A stretch of DNA of 64,000 nt from assembly GCA_036874045.1 (NCBI GenBank), contig CM072340.1, forward strand, positions 21,627,001-21,691,000, read 5' to 3'. Made by a program: the position numbers and the translations under genes. The stretch is from Cymodocea nodosa (taxonomy: Eukaryota > Streptophyta > Magnoliopsida > Alismatales > Cymodoceaceae). Below the pieces are notes generated by a model. That model saw only the letters and a program-made list of their open reading frames with translations, did not search any database and was not told the DNA's origin. Of the stretch, positions 49,023-61,667 are shown in pieces. How positions within the stretch are numbered: the stretch's first letter is position 1; each line of letters starts with the position of its first letter.

Positions 49023-50830
49023 GGCGAGGGTGGTCAAAAGCTTCCATTCCAAAAATCTATAAATTAACTCAAAATTTCCATTTTTCATCACAGATTTGTA
49101 AATCACAATTCTAGTCTCTTAATCTCTTATTCACAAATCAAATTACTCTTTCTTGTTGTCAAGAAATTCATTTCAAGCTATTACAATGGTGTATAACTTC
49201 ACTAACGAATGTCAACTAGAAATGACCTAATCCATGAAAATTGGAGCTATCTTTAAGTATAACTAAATTTAAAAGAAGAAGTTTAATATGGTATATAAGT
49301 TTATGATCAAGATAACAAAAATCATAGAGGATGGTATTGAGACATATTTACAAAAGTTTTAGCAGTACAAGTTCTTTAAAAAAGTATTTAGCTAATTGTA
49401 AATGTAAGTTAGCACGTGGAATAGGTGGGGTGGTGGAACAGGTGAGAGGCAACAAGGCAGAGAGGTTGAGGGTAGAATGAGTGTGGCACAAGGGTGGAGG
49501 GTGAAGGGCAACAACAAGAGAAGACAGAGGTCAAGGCACAGGCGATAATGGGTGTGATAAGGAGCATAGGACCGTAGGAGCATTGGAGTGGACGGACAGA
49601 GTTGCATCCCACCCCCACCGTGGATGAGTAGGAGATCATATTGGGGACCGATACAACCCACACGGGCTTGTGCCTATGGGTTGCTACCCATAACACTTAG
49701 AAGTCGTATTGATGCGATACGAACAAGACCTACACCTGAAAATGATGAGACCCAAATGATGCAAGGTTTTGATGTTGGTGTTTAACCACGTGTGGACCAC
49801 CGGACAATGTGGAATAGACGAGGAGTTGGTGGTCAGTTTTGTGAAACCACTGCAGCTTCAGCTTCTCCTTTGGAATTCCTTTCCTTCATCTCCTACCTTT
49901 TCCATGGATTCTATCCATCTACCACCATTCTCGGGAAAGCTCGAGATCTTCTTAACCCCAAAAAGAAGAAAAAGATGGGGGGAAGGGATTGAAGAACGAG
50001 AAGACGGGAGATTTCAAGACACTGGAATTAGTATATTATTCACAGAATGTGTATATAAATACGTTGTGGAATTGAGTACAAGTTGGGATATGGTTGGGTG
50101 ATGGTAACTTTGATTATAGTTATAAAAATCGTCATGATTATTGGCAAGCATGAAACCATCAATTTAGAGGCTGCGGGAGAGTTTAATATTATAAAGTCAT
50201 AGGCATCTGGTGGTCGTTAAAATTAATGGGAGTGGGGATCCCATTAGGCCGTCAATTACTCCGACCATGTGGCCGTTGCTGCAGCCGGAAAGACAGACAT
50301 TGGGATTCCTATTTTTTCCTTTCCAAAATTAATAAGATGATGTCCGTCACACCAATAGGATTTAAACGATGACGAGAGATATAAAATCAAACAAACCTTA
50401 GATACTTTGGATGAGATTGACAGCTTTTTCTTCTTCTATTTCTCCTTCTTTTTTCTCCTTCTACTGGGAGATGGAGGTGAAGTGATGGTCCGATAATTAA
50501 TTATTGCAGGCATGGCAACCAACCTTTGATCCTTCGGAAAGGAGGCGGACGCGGAGGCAGCTTCGTCCGTGTCTCCGCGTTTCCTCGATCGATCCCTGGC
50601 GCTCACGGAAAGGGCGGTGTCCGTCCATCTTTGCCATTGCTTCGGAAACGGAATGGTCGTGGGGTATGATTGGAAAAAATCCAAGTGGGGCGCAGAAGTC
50701 AACTCGCACTCCCAAAGTTCCATCTCCAAGGAAGAAACTAGAAAGTGACACCCACGCCAATTGTCAGCCGAGCAGGATCCATCCCTGAATCGGACGGAAC
50801 GGAATCTTCAATATGCATCTCACGGAAACC

Positions 50831-50831
<1 letters not shown>

Positions 50832-50898
<67 letters not shown>
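50832..50898. repeat. (CT)n followed by (TA)n microsatellite
   Basis: About 15 CT units (50832-50863) are followed by CTATCTATCTAG and then about 12 TA units (50874-50898). The tract ends about 100 bases before the NRT2 start codon. CT-rich tracts are common in plant 5' UTRs, so it may be transcribed, but the transcription start is not visible. Confidence 0.9.
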
Positions 50899-50900
<2 letters not shown>

Positions 50901-50996
50901 GGTAGATACCAAAGGAGCGGATGCATTCTTCAGTACTTCACCACAATCATTTGTTCTGAAGGTAATCATCATCGCCAGCCTGCCACCGAGATTGCC

Positions 50997-52636
50997 ATGG
51001 ACGTCGGCGGCCATCAGCAACACAAGCCACCGTTGGAGGTGGAGGCCAGGCCCCAGAAGGAGTTTGCCTTGCCCGTGGACTCCGACCACAAGGCCAAGAC
51101 ACTCAGGTTATATTCCTTTGCCGACCCCCACATGAGGACCTTCCACCTGGCCTGGTTCTCCTTCTTCGCCTGCTTCGTTTCCACCTTCGCCGTCCCACCC
51201 CTCCTCCCCGTCATCCGCGACAACCTCAGCCTCACCGCCACCGATATCGGCAATGCTGGCGTTGCCTCCGTCTCCGGTGCTATCTTCGCCAGGATCTGCA
51301 TGGGCACCGCCTGCGACCTCTTCGGTCCTCGACTGGCCTCTGCCGCCCTCATCATCTTCACCAGCCCTCCCGTCTACTTCACCGGCAGCATATCCTCTGC
51401 CGCTGGTTTTCTCACCGTGCGCTTCTTGACGGGCTTCTCGCTCGCCAGCTTCGTCTCCACCCAGTTCTGGATGAGCTCCATGTTCTCCGCCAACGTGGTG
51501 GGAGGCGCCAACGGATTCGCCGCCGGCTGGGGCAACTTGGGGGGCGGAGCCACCCAGTTCATCATGCCTCTCGTCTTCGACCTCGTGAAGATCATCGGTA
51601 GCACCAAGTTCACGGCCTGGCGTGTGGCTTTCTTCGTCCCCGGGGTAATTCAGACGGTCAGTGGTCTGGCGGTCCTCACCTTGGGCAAGGACTTGCCGGA
51701 CGGCAACTACGGGAAGCTCCAGAAGGCCGGGGAGATACACAAGGACAAGGCTGGCAAGGTGTTCTACCACGGCATCACCAACTACCGGGGATGGATACTG
51801 GCGCTGACGTACGGCTACTGCTTCGGGGTGGAGCTGACGATCGACAACGTCATCGCCGAGTACTTTTACGACAGATTCGACCTTAACCTCCGCACTGCCG
51901 GCTTCGTGGCGGCGAGCTTCGGTTTGGCGAACATCGTGTCGAGGCCTGGCGGAGGGTACCTCTCGGATTTGCTGTCGAAGAGGTACGGGATGAGGGGCAG
52001 GCTGTGGGGCCTGTGGGTGGTGCAGACGCTGGGCGGTCTGCTCTGCGTGTTGCTTGGGAAGATGTCGACGGTCGCTGCCTCCATCACAGTCATGATTGTG
52101 TTCTCCTTCTTCGTCCAGGCGGCTTGCGGCCTGACATTCGGCGTCGTTCCGTTCGTATCTCGGAGGTATGTACCTAATTCCCACCTCCCATCCATGGAAT
52201 CTAACATTTTTCTCGTTTATCGTTGGACCGTAAAACACGTGGGTTGTGGCGCAGGGCACTGGGGGTGATCTCGGGGATGACGGGAGCAGGTGGGAACCTT
52301 GGGGCGGTCGTGACGCAGCTGCTATTCTTCAAGGGGACCAGGTACGCCAGGGAGGACGGAATAGTGTACATGGGCATCATGATCGTGTGCTGCACGCTGC
52401 CGATCATCCTGATATACTTCCCCCAGTGGGGCGGGATGCTGGCCGGGCCGTCGAAGGGCGCGACGGAGGAGACCTTCTACCTGGGCGAGTGGTCGCCAGA
52501 GGAGCAGGAGAAGGGTTTTCACCTGACCAGCGCCAAGTTCGCGGAGAACTGCAAGAGGGAGAGGGGCAGGAAGTGGAACTCGGATGCCACCGTTTCGGTG
52601 ACGAATACCCCGCCGGCCCAAGCCGCCGACGTCTGA
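50997..52636 (+). CDS. NRT2: High-affinity nitrate transporter, NRT2 family
   Basis: Two exons, 50997-52165 and 52255-52636, join in phase (AG|G codon, a typical NRT2 intron position) to give 516 aa, close to the usual 510-530. The product is a twelve-helix plasma-membrane nitrate/H+ symporter of the major facilitator superfamily, the nitrate-nitrite porter group. Diagnostic sequences are the nitrate signature [12 protein letters not shown] (residues 176-187), [17 protein letters not shown] (an MFS loop 2-3 motif), [32 protein letters not shown] and [17 protein letters not shown] after the intron. The N- and C-terminal tails are cytosolic, and the C-terminus is Thr/Pro/Ala-rich. Most plant NRT2 proteins need the partner NAR2/NRT3, which is not in this window. 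The gene is very GC-rich, and an AATAAA lies about 115 bases past the stop. Which NRT2 subtype it is cannot be decided here. Confidence 0.95.
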
Positions 52637-53225
52637 ACTCCGAAGATGAGGCACGGCCGGTGCAGTCCTGATACCGGAATTATGGGCAGATCATCATCAG
52701 GGTGGAATTAGGGTTTAGGATCGTGGTTAGTTCCGTTCCGATTAGAAAACAAAATAAACGATACATATGTGAATCGACGCCCCTTCGCTTAATCGTTTTA
52801 TCCGATAAATGAAAATTAAAAAAAAGTTACCTATCTTTGTTTTTCTTCTTCCTTTTTTTTCCCCCAAGTCTCTAAATTTTATTTCTATTAATTAAAATAT
52901 TATTAAATAATGGTAAACCGGAAATGGAAGCCCTTTTCTCGCATTTGTCGACGGAAAGCTGGAATCACAAAGCCCAAGCCCAAAAGGTTCGGGCCTTTAC
53001 ATGACTACCGGTACGATTTCGGAGAGTTGTATTTTTTAGATGCATAATTTTGAGTTTCAAGTGATCACGATCTTTGAAATTTCGTGAACGAGGTAGATTT
53101 TGCATTTATAATCAATGATAGTTTGGTATGTTGTTGTGTCGATAGCTTTCATTGCAAAAGACTCTTACCTAAACATATCTCATCCCGTGTCACATCTCAA
53201 TGCATTTTTCATTGCGATGATATGA

Positions 53226-53230
<5 letters not shown>

Positions 53231-53257
<27 letters not shown>
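53231..53257. repeat. Poly(A) run of about 27 bases
   Basis: A pure A run on the plus strand. It could be the tail of a small decayed retroelement or a simple homopolymer. No element body was recognised to its left. Confidence 0.8.
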
Positions 53258-53768
53258 CTATCCGTCCAAGCTGTGTCCCCTGAAGATGGACAGATTTGAA
53301 TGCAAAGGAGAAAGAGAGTGTATGTCGATTATTTAAGGATTTTATTGCAGCGGCTGGTCCGTTGGATCACTCAAATTTCATCGGAGTTGAATGTGGTCGC
53401 CCATCTTGGTTGGATGGGCTGACAACTCGTCGGACACAGCGGTCTAATTCCAGTTTCCAAAGCCCAAAGCAAAGTAAACACGTATATACCTGTTCTTTTC
53501 CAATTTCTTATGATATTATAGACACACGCGTTGTTTATACGCCATTACCTCCGGCGGAACGTCGTTGTCGCCGGCAAACGGCAGACGGCAAGCATGGGTT
53601 AGGGCTAGAGTGAACCTTCGAAGCAAATTAACAATCAAACAAACCATACCACTCACAAACATGTGGTTCCTTTCCCTTAAAGACGAAGGACATCCCCTCT
53701 CCGTTTTGTTTTCGCTTCGTTGTTGCTGTCGTCGTCGTCTCAAAACATCAATTCCGGCACAGTGCATA

Positions 53769-53833
53769 CATGTGTGTATATATACACACACGCACACACG
53801 CACATGTATGTATGTGTGTGTGTGTGTGTGTAT
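53769..53833. repeat. CA/TG dinucleotide tract with inverted symmetry in the laccase leader region
   Basis: A short TGTGTATATATACACACA core is followed by CACACG repeats and then, from about 53803, by TGTATG/TGTG repeats. The CA-rich and TG-rich halves are complementary, so the transcript could fold into a hairpin. The tract ends 36 bases before the laccase ATG. Confidence 0.8.
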
Positions 53834-53869
53834 GTAAGAGGACGTTCGTCGTGTGTTCGACAGAAAACA

Positions 53870-56083
53870 ATGGCTGCTCCGAAGGTGTCGTGCAGCAGCT
53901 TCATCCCTCCCCTCCTCGTCTCCGTCCTCGCTGTGCTCTCCTCCTTCTCCTCCCCGGCCGGCGCCACCATCAAGAAGTATCAATTCGACGTACGTAATCA
54001 ACACATGATGATTGATTGATAATCATATTTACGTGCGTGTGTATATATATAATTCATAGTACGTACGTGTTGCCATTACTTTTGTACTTCATGATTATGC
54101 GCGCCATTCAGATTGTCGTGAGGAAGGTGAGTAGGCTGTGCCATGCCAAGCCAGTCGTCACCGTCAACGGCAGGTTCCCGGGGCCGACCATCTACGCCAG
54201 GGAAGGAGATCGGGTCATCGTCAATCTCACCAACCATGCCCACTACAACATGTCCATCCACTGGTAAAGATCAATCACATGCATGTACATGTAGATGTGT
54301 ACATCCTCCACCGGACCAACGAAGAGATAAATTTATATGCAGGCATGGAGTGAGGCAGTTCCGGAATGGGTGGGCGGACGGGCCGGCGTACATCACGCAG
54401 TGTCCGGTGCAGACCGGCAGGCACTACACCTACGACTTCAACGTCACCGGTCAGCGAGGAACGCTCTGGTGGCACGCTCACATTTTCTGGTTGAGGGCCA
54501 CCGTCTACGGTGCAATCGTCATCATGCCCAAGCCAGGCCTTCCCTTCCCCTTCCCCCAACCACACTCCGAGACCAACATCGTCTTGGGTTTGCTTCCATC
54601 CGCCCTTTCCCACCCACCAGCTTAGTTCGATTATTTTCTCCACTAGCTGATCGATATTTGATCCTTTCAAATTGACCGTTGGATGCATGCAGGAGAATGG
54701 TGGAACACCGACGTCGAAGCCGCCGTCCAGCAAGCGGACCAGCTGGGACTGCCCCCGACCACGTCCGATGCCCACACCATCAACGGCAAGCCTGGACCTC
54801 TTTTCCCCTGCTCCGAGAAGCGTATGTCTAACTAACTAACTAAGTAACTAATTAATTAATTATAATATTGATTATGCAATTCACATGCATGTGGGTGCGT
54901 GCTTACTTGCTGGCTAGTGGCTTTATTTAATTAATTATGATGGATGGATAGATACGTTCGCGATGGAGGTGGAATGGGGTATGACGTACCTCCTCCGCAT
55001 CGTCAACGCGGCGCTCAACGACGACCTCTTCTTCGCGATCGCCGGGCACAACATGACGGTCGTGGAGATCGACGCAGTCTACTGCAAGCCCTTCACCACG
55101 GACACACTCATCATCACACCGGGACAGACCACAAACGTCCTCGTCCACGCGAACCAGGCGCCAGGGAGGTACTTCATGGCGGCCAAGCCCTTCAACGACG
55201 TCCCCATCCCCGTCGACAACAAGACCGCGACCGGGATCTTGCAGTACAAGGGCGTGCCCACCACGGTCATGCCCCTGCTCCCCCACATGCCCGCGTCCAA
55301 CGACACCGATCTCATTGACGCCTACGTCGGCAGACTCCGGAGCCTCAACACTCCCAGCTTCCCGGCCAACGTCCCGCTGCAGGTCGACCGGCATCTGTTC
55401 TTCACGGCCGGGCTGGGCCTGAATCCGTGTCCAACCTGCCCCAACGGAACGAGATTCATCGCCTCCCTGAACAACATCACGTTCGTGATGCCGACGACGG
55501 GACTGCTCCAAGCTCACTACCACAACATGAAGGGGGTGTTCCGAGGGGACTTCCCCGACAGGCCAACGACGGTGTTCAACTACACGGGTGCGCCGCCGAG
55601 CGTGAACCTCCAGACTGCCCAGGGGACGAGGCTGAGCCACCTGGCGTTCAACTCGTCGGTGGAGCTGGTGCTGCAGGACACGAACCTGCTGACGGTGGAG
55701 TCGCATCCTTTCCACCTGCACGGCTACAACTTCTTCGTGGTGGGGAGTGGGAGAGGCAACTACGACCCGGAGAAGGACCCTGCGGGGTACAACCTGGTGG
55801 ATCCGCCGGAGAGGAACACGGTGGCGGTGCCCACCAGCGGTTGGGTGGCGATCAGATTCAGAGCCGACAATCCAGGTGACGCTGGCTACAAATATAATTA
55901 ATTTGAAATGAATCATGAAATAAATAAACAAAGTGGTTCGTACGTGTTGCAGGGGTGTGGTACTTCCACTGCCATCTGGAGTTGCACACCTCCTGGGGGC
56001 TGAAGACGGCGTTTCTGGTGGACGACGGCGGTGGAGCCGAGCAGTCCCTCTTGCCGCCGCCACCCCATCTCCCTCCTTGTTAG
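53870..56083 (+). CDS. LAC: Laccase (secreted multicopper oxidase)
   Basis: Six exons in phase: 53870-53989, 54112-54263, 54343-54587, 54693-54821, 54952-55875 and 55953-56083, giving 566 aa. The enzyme oxidises phenolics such as monolignols while reducing O2 to water, in the apoplast. A signal peptide spans about residues 1-32 (hydrophobic [12 protein letters not shown]). All four copper motifs are intact: HWHG at 90-93, [16 protein letters not shown] (His135, His137), HPFHLHG at 467-473 and [12 protein letters not shown] from 529. The type-1 copper Cys is 530, with Leu540 in the axial position, as in high-potential plant laccases. The three cupredoxin domains are complete and many N-glycosylation sequons are present. 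The exon layout matches the common six-exon plant laccase form. An AATAAA at 56249 is a likely poly(A) signal. The gene is GC-rich. The natural substrate is not evident. Confidence 0.96.
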
Positions 56084-56447
56084 TCGACTGGATTAATCTC
56101 TTCCGTGTCACTAGACAAGACGAGGGCCGACGTTGTGTGACGTGTAATGGTAACAGTAATTATGTAAATGCAGGGGGATCGATCTATCTTCTTCCCTCCT
56201 GCTGTAATTTGTACACATGAACGGTCGTGTCCACGAATAATCGATCACAATAAAATGTCTTGACAATTCCTCACATCTTTGTTTTAAAATAATTAACGAG
56301 TTGGATTAAAATAATTATTAACAAGTTCTGCCTCGTCTTGTTTGTCCACCACATGTTCGAGCAAATTCCCTAGCGGTTTTGTTTGCCGCCACCACCACTA
56401 CTACTAACCATTGTACAAAAAACCTCATCGTTATCGTCATCACATCA

Positions 56448-59400
56448 ATGGCAATGCTGAACGTGATTTCTTCCAACACCACCACCTGTTCGTTCTATCT
56501 CCACTCCCTGCCCTCCTCATTCTCCCCCAACCGCCGAACAAGTCGCGCTAGGTAAAACGATGACGACGACCCCATTTTCCGCTTTGATTTTCCTTGGGTT
56601 CTTTTCCTTCTTAGTTTGTTTGGTGCTGGAAATAATCAGGACCGGGGGGATTCGAGCCATGTCGGAGAAGACGGTTGCTGCAGGAGTGCACACGCTGGAA
56701 GGATTAGGTGGCCTTCCCAAGGTCAAGCTCACATCTTCCTCCGGGAGGTATCAAATTAACCATACCACATCTTCCTCTTGTATTTGGTTTACCAGCCGTC
56801 GCGTCGCCGGTAGCGGGTACCACTGTTTGCCCCTGAATTTTTGGATTAGGGATGGTCTACAGATCACGCAAGCCCCGCCAGAGCCTACCAGCTAGAATCG
56901 CCCCATTCCGATCATCCATGGCCAAATAAACGTTTTATGGAGAATCCAGAAATTTTTTTTTTGTCTTTCATCGTCTCCCCTCGAAACAACTCTCGGTGGG
57001 ATGGCTATACCTGTCTTTGGCGTTTGATTGATTTCTAGAAACTCTGATACTTTGCCTTTACGTTCCATTGATTTCCAGAAACACTGATTTCTTGTTGGGT
57101 TTCAACCGGTTAATGGTTTCTGAAGCTTAATCAAATTCTGAGTTGGAAGAATCAGGCATTACGTTTCGTGATAGAAGAAGAAGATGATGACGATGGGCGT
57201 TCGTTTGTTGTCCAAAATTACTAATTTGTTGGTCTTATTTAGAAGCGGAGAGATCAAAGAGCGAGTTCAGTTATGATGATGCTTTTAGAACGCAAGACTT
57301 CTTTTCTTCTGGACATTGTACTCGTACAAGATAGGGCTAGGCTAACTGCCTGTTGCTGTGATGATGCTAAGTGAATCCTCCATTAGTAACCGTAGATTTG
57401 TGCACGAAATCCAGAAGATCCTGTCAGCCTGTCTTATATTGCTATACATGTGCTACTCCAACCCTTTGTCTAGATCCATACAAGTCACCAGTAACATATT
57501 GGTAAACTTTGCCTTCCAGCGAGGCCGAGGTGTATCTTTTTGGGGCGTGCGTCACATCTTGGAAACCCCTGAATGGAAAGGATCTCCTATTTGTTCGACC
57601 AGACGCTGTATTCAATGGGCAAAAACCTATCAGGTAATATCAATGGGTCACGTTACTGCTTCAGATAAGAGAATTTTTTTCATACAAAATTTGATGAAAA
57701 AGGAATTTCAAACTTTTTGCATCATCTTACTTTACTTTCTGCTTGTGGTATTTACCATATGATAATCCTCCAGTCTAATAAATTCACTGTTGTGCTGATT
57801 GAAGTGGTGGCATCCCACATTGCTTTCCTCAATTTGGACCTGGTCCTATTCAACAGGTGTGATTCATAACTTCATTCCCTTCGTGTATCAGAGTCTTAAA
57901 AGGAAGTTATACTGAACTCTTTTCAATAGTTGCGCTTTTCTATGGTTTTTGTTTTCTTCCCTCCCTTTCTTCTTGAGATCCTTGCAAGGCTTTCACTTGT
58001 TATGTGATTACGTGCTTATCCAAAAATGTCGATGGGATTTTTGCATTATTATTAGTGGTTTCTTCTTTTTAGTATAGATTCTTTGTTTTCCTTAATCTCC
58101 CTTTTCCAATGATAAAAAATATGATAAAATGACTGTAATGATGTGTAAAGCTCCCATTTTTTGGAATGTTCGTTTTATAAAGGTGTTAACCTACTTTTGT
58201 ACTTTATAGGACCTATTTTTTCAATGGAATTTTTTTTTCCCATCAATTTTCTAAATTTAGAATTTTATGCATTAAAAAGCATGGATTTGCAAGGAATATG
58301 AATTGGTCCATTGTTGACTCTAAAGATGTGGAAGGAGACCCAATCGTTACTTTTGAGTTGAAGGATAGTCCTTATAGCCGATCAATGTGGGACTTCGGCT
58401 TTCAAGCTTTATACAAGGTAAAAATTCTCCTTTAAATTATTAAGGTATCATTCCATATAAATTAATGACTCAGATCTACTCTCTTCAAATATTAGTCATC
58501 AAGAACAATATCATTTCCAATCAAATGGTCGAGAGAGGCTGATATGAGATTTCATGAGTTCTTGTATTGTCAAATATGAAAATATATAACGAATTTTCTA
58601 GTTTTGGCATGTGGATCGTGATGGAGACGACATTGTTGCTGTGCTGTACCTGTTGGTTGATGTTGTGATAACACAAAATCTTCTATTATCATCTCCATGA
58701 ATTAGATTTTAGCATCATTACGGTATTGAGTAAGCAATGTGGTTGATCATTCAATCTTGTGGTATTGAACCCCTCAAGTGCATATATGGTCATGAAGTCC
58801 TAGGAACATGATCGATGACAATGACCTATTTTGCATGCAATATTTATAGAAAATTCACAAAATATGTAAATCAATTAGATAATCTAAGATTAACATCTAC
58901 ATGAAAATAGGATTATAAAAAATAAAATAAAGCTACAAGGAATAAACTAACTAAAAGAAACAACTATATTATTAAAGCTATGAGACAAAACTATACTAAA
59001 TAAATGAAATAGACATTTGACTGATCATGTGATGAGGTCTCCCCTTACGATTGTTTCTCTCTTTTTATAAGTTTGTGTATGATGGTTTATGTAATTATCC
59101 ACTACTACACACATTACATGCATCATAAACACTCATATAGCTTCGTTAAACAACCACACATTATAATCACCATTGTTACATTTATCAGTTATCAAGAGTA
59201 ATCACTTTCCTTTTGTAATACACGCCGACTAGTCATGGCATTTTCCAATGTGAACAATATCCCCCTACGTTTAGGTGATGGAGCTTGTAAATAAGCTTGT
59301 GAACATAATTATTGCGGTTGAAAAATCTTGTTCAGAACTTGACCTTGTTTGATCATGAACTGGACATGCAGTTTTTATAAAAAGGACTATTTAAATAGTT

Positions 59401-61477
59401 GGGTCTATTCTTTTATTCAGTCTTTTAACTACTAAAGATGCAGTTTACATGTCAAGCATTTCACTGAATGTGATTTGCATTCACCACACCGCATGGGCTG
59501 TTGGTAAATAAATGAATATAGAGAAACAAAATAATATATTTCCTTGTTTAGATGGCAAAACAATGTTTAGACTTTAGACAACTAAAAACCTTTTAGCATT
59601 CATGGATAAAAGGGGAAAGACTATAGAAACGTTGCTTTTGAGTTTTGCCTATGTTGGTGTTAGTTGACTTATGTTGCCAAAAATCTAGTTCAAAGTCAAC
59701 TTTAGGACTCATTAAAACTTGGTCGTACTATTTGCTCTAGGTCCAACAAACTCATTTTTGAAAATTTTCTGATTTTTTCTTGTATTTTTTGCTGTATTCT
59801 ATATTTTCTATTATTAAAAATGGCATCATAATGATATCATCCAATTCAACCAATTGGACCAGTTGTGCCAGTAATTGAACGAGATTGAACAGGGAAATGG
59901 TTCATTTTCAGTTCGATTATGCAAACATTGGTGCAAACATATTATGTTGAGTTAATGGAGACACAAGCAAAGCAGTCTAACAGAACAGAAAGAAAAAAAA
60001 TCCTATAAGTTTTATCACAGTTTATGTTGGCACTTTTGGAGAGATACCAGCAGGTGAAGGTAGAGATTGACAACATTGTTAACTGTTAAGGTGTCTTGTA
60101 TTTCATCAAAATGGGCATGACTATCAATTTTAGGTTCTAAAGAATGAAAGTAATCCCTTGCTTTTACTACGCACCTAATTCATAATTATAATCATGGGAG
60201 GTGCTCTCTATGATTTTCTATTTCAATTGGAAGTCTAGGTTAGGTTACTCTTGTCATTAGTGTACATTGGAGTAAGATTGTTCATGTTATTTTCATTTCT
60301 GTATTTTTAAAAAAAAAATTTATGTGTAATGATCCACTTTCATATAGAGCATAATCTTACAATTTATGTGCCAAAATTGTAGTACCTATCGACATTTACT
60401 AAAAGCTAAATCAGTTTTTTAATGCTAACTTACATCACTTCACATTCTGTAGGTCACACTTAATTCTAAAAGTCTATCAACCATGCTGACAATCAGAAAT
60501 GTGGACAAGAAAGCGTTCTCTTTTAGTACTGCATTACATACTTATTTCTCTGTAAGACTCAACAAATTTTAGTGTTTGTCTTTTCAAAGCTTTACCTAAA
60601 ACAGAGCATTTTTCACAAACCACGATGCAATTAAATTTGATTAATGCAGGCTTCTGTTACTGGTGCAACTGTGAAAGGTCTGAAGGGTTGCAAGACTCTT
60701 AACAAGGATCCTGACCCTTCTAATCCTTTGGAGGGAAAGGAAGAGAGGTTAGCATTGCATATATTCTAACAGTGATCCTCTATGAAATGAAAGTGCTAGA
60801 TTCCTAAATGGTAGTCTTGCCCGCTCTGACAGCTGTATTTTTTCCAGGGCCGTTGTTAATTTTCCTGGATTTGTCGATTGCATCTATCTTGATGCACCAA
60901 GGGAGCTTCACCTTGACAATGGCTTGGGTGATATCATCACCATCCGGAACACGAAGTAATTGGTCATTCTGTTTACGATAATCCTTATTCTACTAACTAC
61001 TTGGTTTAACATTTTACCCAAAAACACTTAACTGGCGTTTGACAGATCATATCAATTTGAAGCGGTTCTCTGTGAAGCAGAGAGCTGTGTCAAGTTGACT
61101 GAATTGCGCTGAATAACACATTTCACTTGCATGATATAAGTTCATATCGAAGAATCGCATGCTTTCTACCTTATGGGGCCGTGATATTAAGAACCTTTTT
61201 CTTGGTACAGCTGGTTGGATGCTGTTCTCTGGAATCCTCACCTGCAGATGGAATCCTGCTACAAAGATTTTGTCTGCGTGGAAAATGCAAAGGTGTGATC
61301 AACATGTTCTCAATGCATAAATTCATCGAGAGAAAAACGAAAAACATGTGGAAGGAAACCTCTTCTGCTGCACACGTAACTGCTTGTTTCTTTTTGTGAC
61401 CCATGAAACAGTTGGGAAAAGTCGAGTTAGAGCATGAGCAGACATGGGTCACAGAGCAGCAAATCAGCATAAACTGA
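56448..61477 (+). CDS. Glucose-6-phosphate 1-epimerase-like (aldose-1-epimerase fold), plastid-targeted
   Basis: Ten exons in phase: 56448-56551, 56640-56747, 57520-57633, 57805-57856, 58280-58417, 60453-60551, 60650-60747, 60848-60955, 61211-61292 and 61412-61477, for 322 aa. Members of this galactose-mutarotase-like family interconvert the alpha and beta anomers of hexose-6-phosphates. The nearest known plant protein I recall is Arabidopsis At5g66530, a plastid protein. Core motifs are AEVYLFGACVTSW, ISGGIPHCFPQFGPG, the catalytic-type His127 in HGFARNMNW, TALHTYFS, GFVDCIYLDAP and VLWNPHLQMESCYKDF. Exon 1 encodes a Ser/Thr/Arg-rich transit peptide (MAMLNVISSNTTTC start). The ATG at 56560 belongs to the 88-bp first intron, so its hydrophobic reading is not protein. 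Exon 5 has an unusually purine-rich acceptor (AAAAAG), but the phase and the conserved HGFAR start support it. Confidence 0.93.
59790..59945. repeat. Diverged partial copy of the hAT-like element end
   Basis: This stretch, in an intron of the epimerase gene, aligns by eye with the reverse complement of about 16870-16980. Shared blocks include the TGGCAT/GATGCCATA start, the region with CCAGTAATTGAAC against ACTGGTAATTGAAC, the AGGGAAATGG/AGGAAAACG part, and an end in AAACATTG. The other end of this copy was not found, so it is probably truncated. Confidence 0.55.
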
Positions 61478-61667
61478 TGAAGGAGCAATCATTCCTTGAG
61501 ATTGCCCAGTCCGCAAATATGTTCCATCTGCTGCCCATTCTCGGCATGTATATGGTAAGTACTACTGTGAAAATTTTAGATGGTTGATGACGAGCAGGAC
61601 TTGTTTATATGAGGCGCGAATTTAATTTCCTTTCGTGCACGACGACGTGGACGCGAAACTTATGACA

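Larger units (their letters stand above)
48600..50996. other. Spacer upstream of NRT2, with simple repeats, no gene seen
   Basis: It contains a short minisatellite near 48.94-49.02 kb and the CT/TA tract near 50.85 kb, listed separately. ORFs of up to 110 codons at 49.4-50.8 kb on both strands show no domain or coherent splicing. The last 500 bp should include the NRT2 promoter and 5' UTR. Confidence 0.4.
52637..53869. other. Spacer between NRT2 and laccase
   Basis: It holds the NRT2 3' UTR at the left and the laccase promoter and 5' UTR at the right. The poly(A) run and the CA/TG tract are listed separately. No coding exon is seen; the ORF at 53296-53613 has no recognisable domain. Confidence 0.4.

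Noticed and set aside
49392..49696. Two overlapping ORFs rich in Cys, Pro and His
   Set aside because: They overlap in different frames over repetitive GC-skewed DNA, with no domain or splice support.
51108..52259. 383-codon antisense ORF opposite NRT2
   Set aside because: This is a shadow of a GC-rich coding strand; it is Glu/Gly/Arg-rich low complexity with no domain.
54927..56111. 394-codon antisense ORF opposite laccase
   Set aside because: Same GC-rich shadow effect; the sense strand carries all four laccase copper motifs.
56560..56639. ORF beginning MTTTPFSALIFLGFF as N-terminus of the epimerase
   Set aside because: It is the translation of an 88-bp intron. The exon at 56448-56551 joins 56640 in phase and gives a normal transit peptide.
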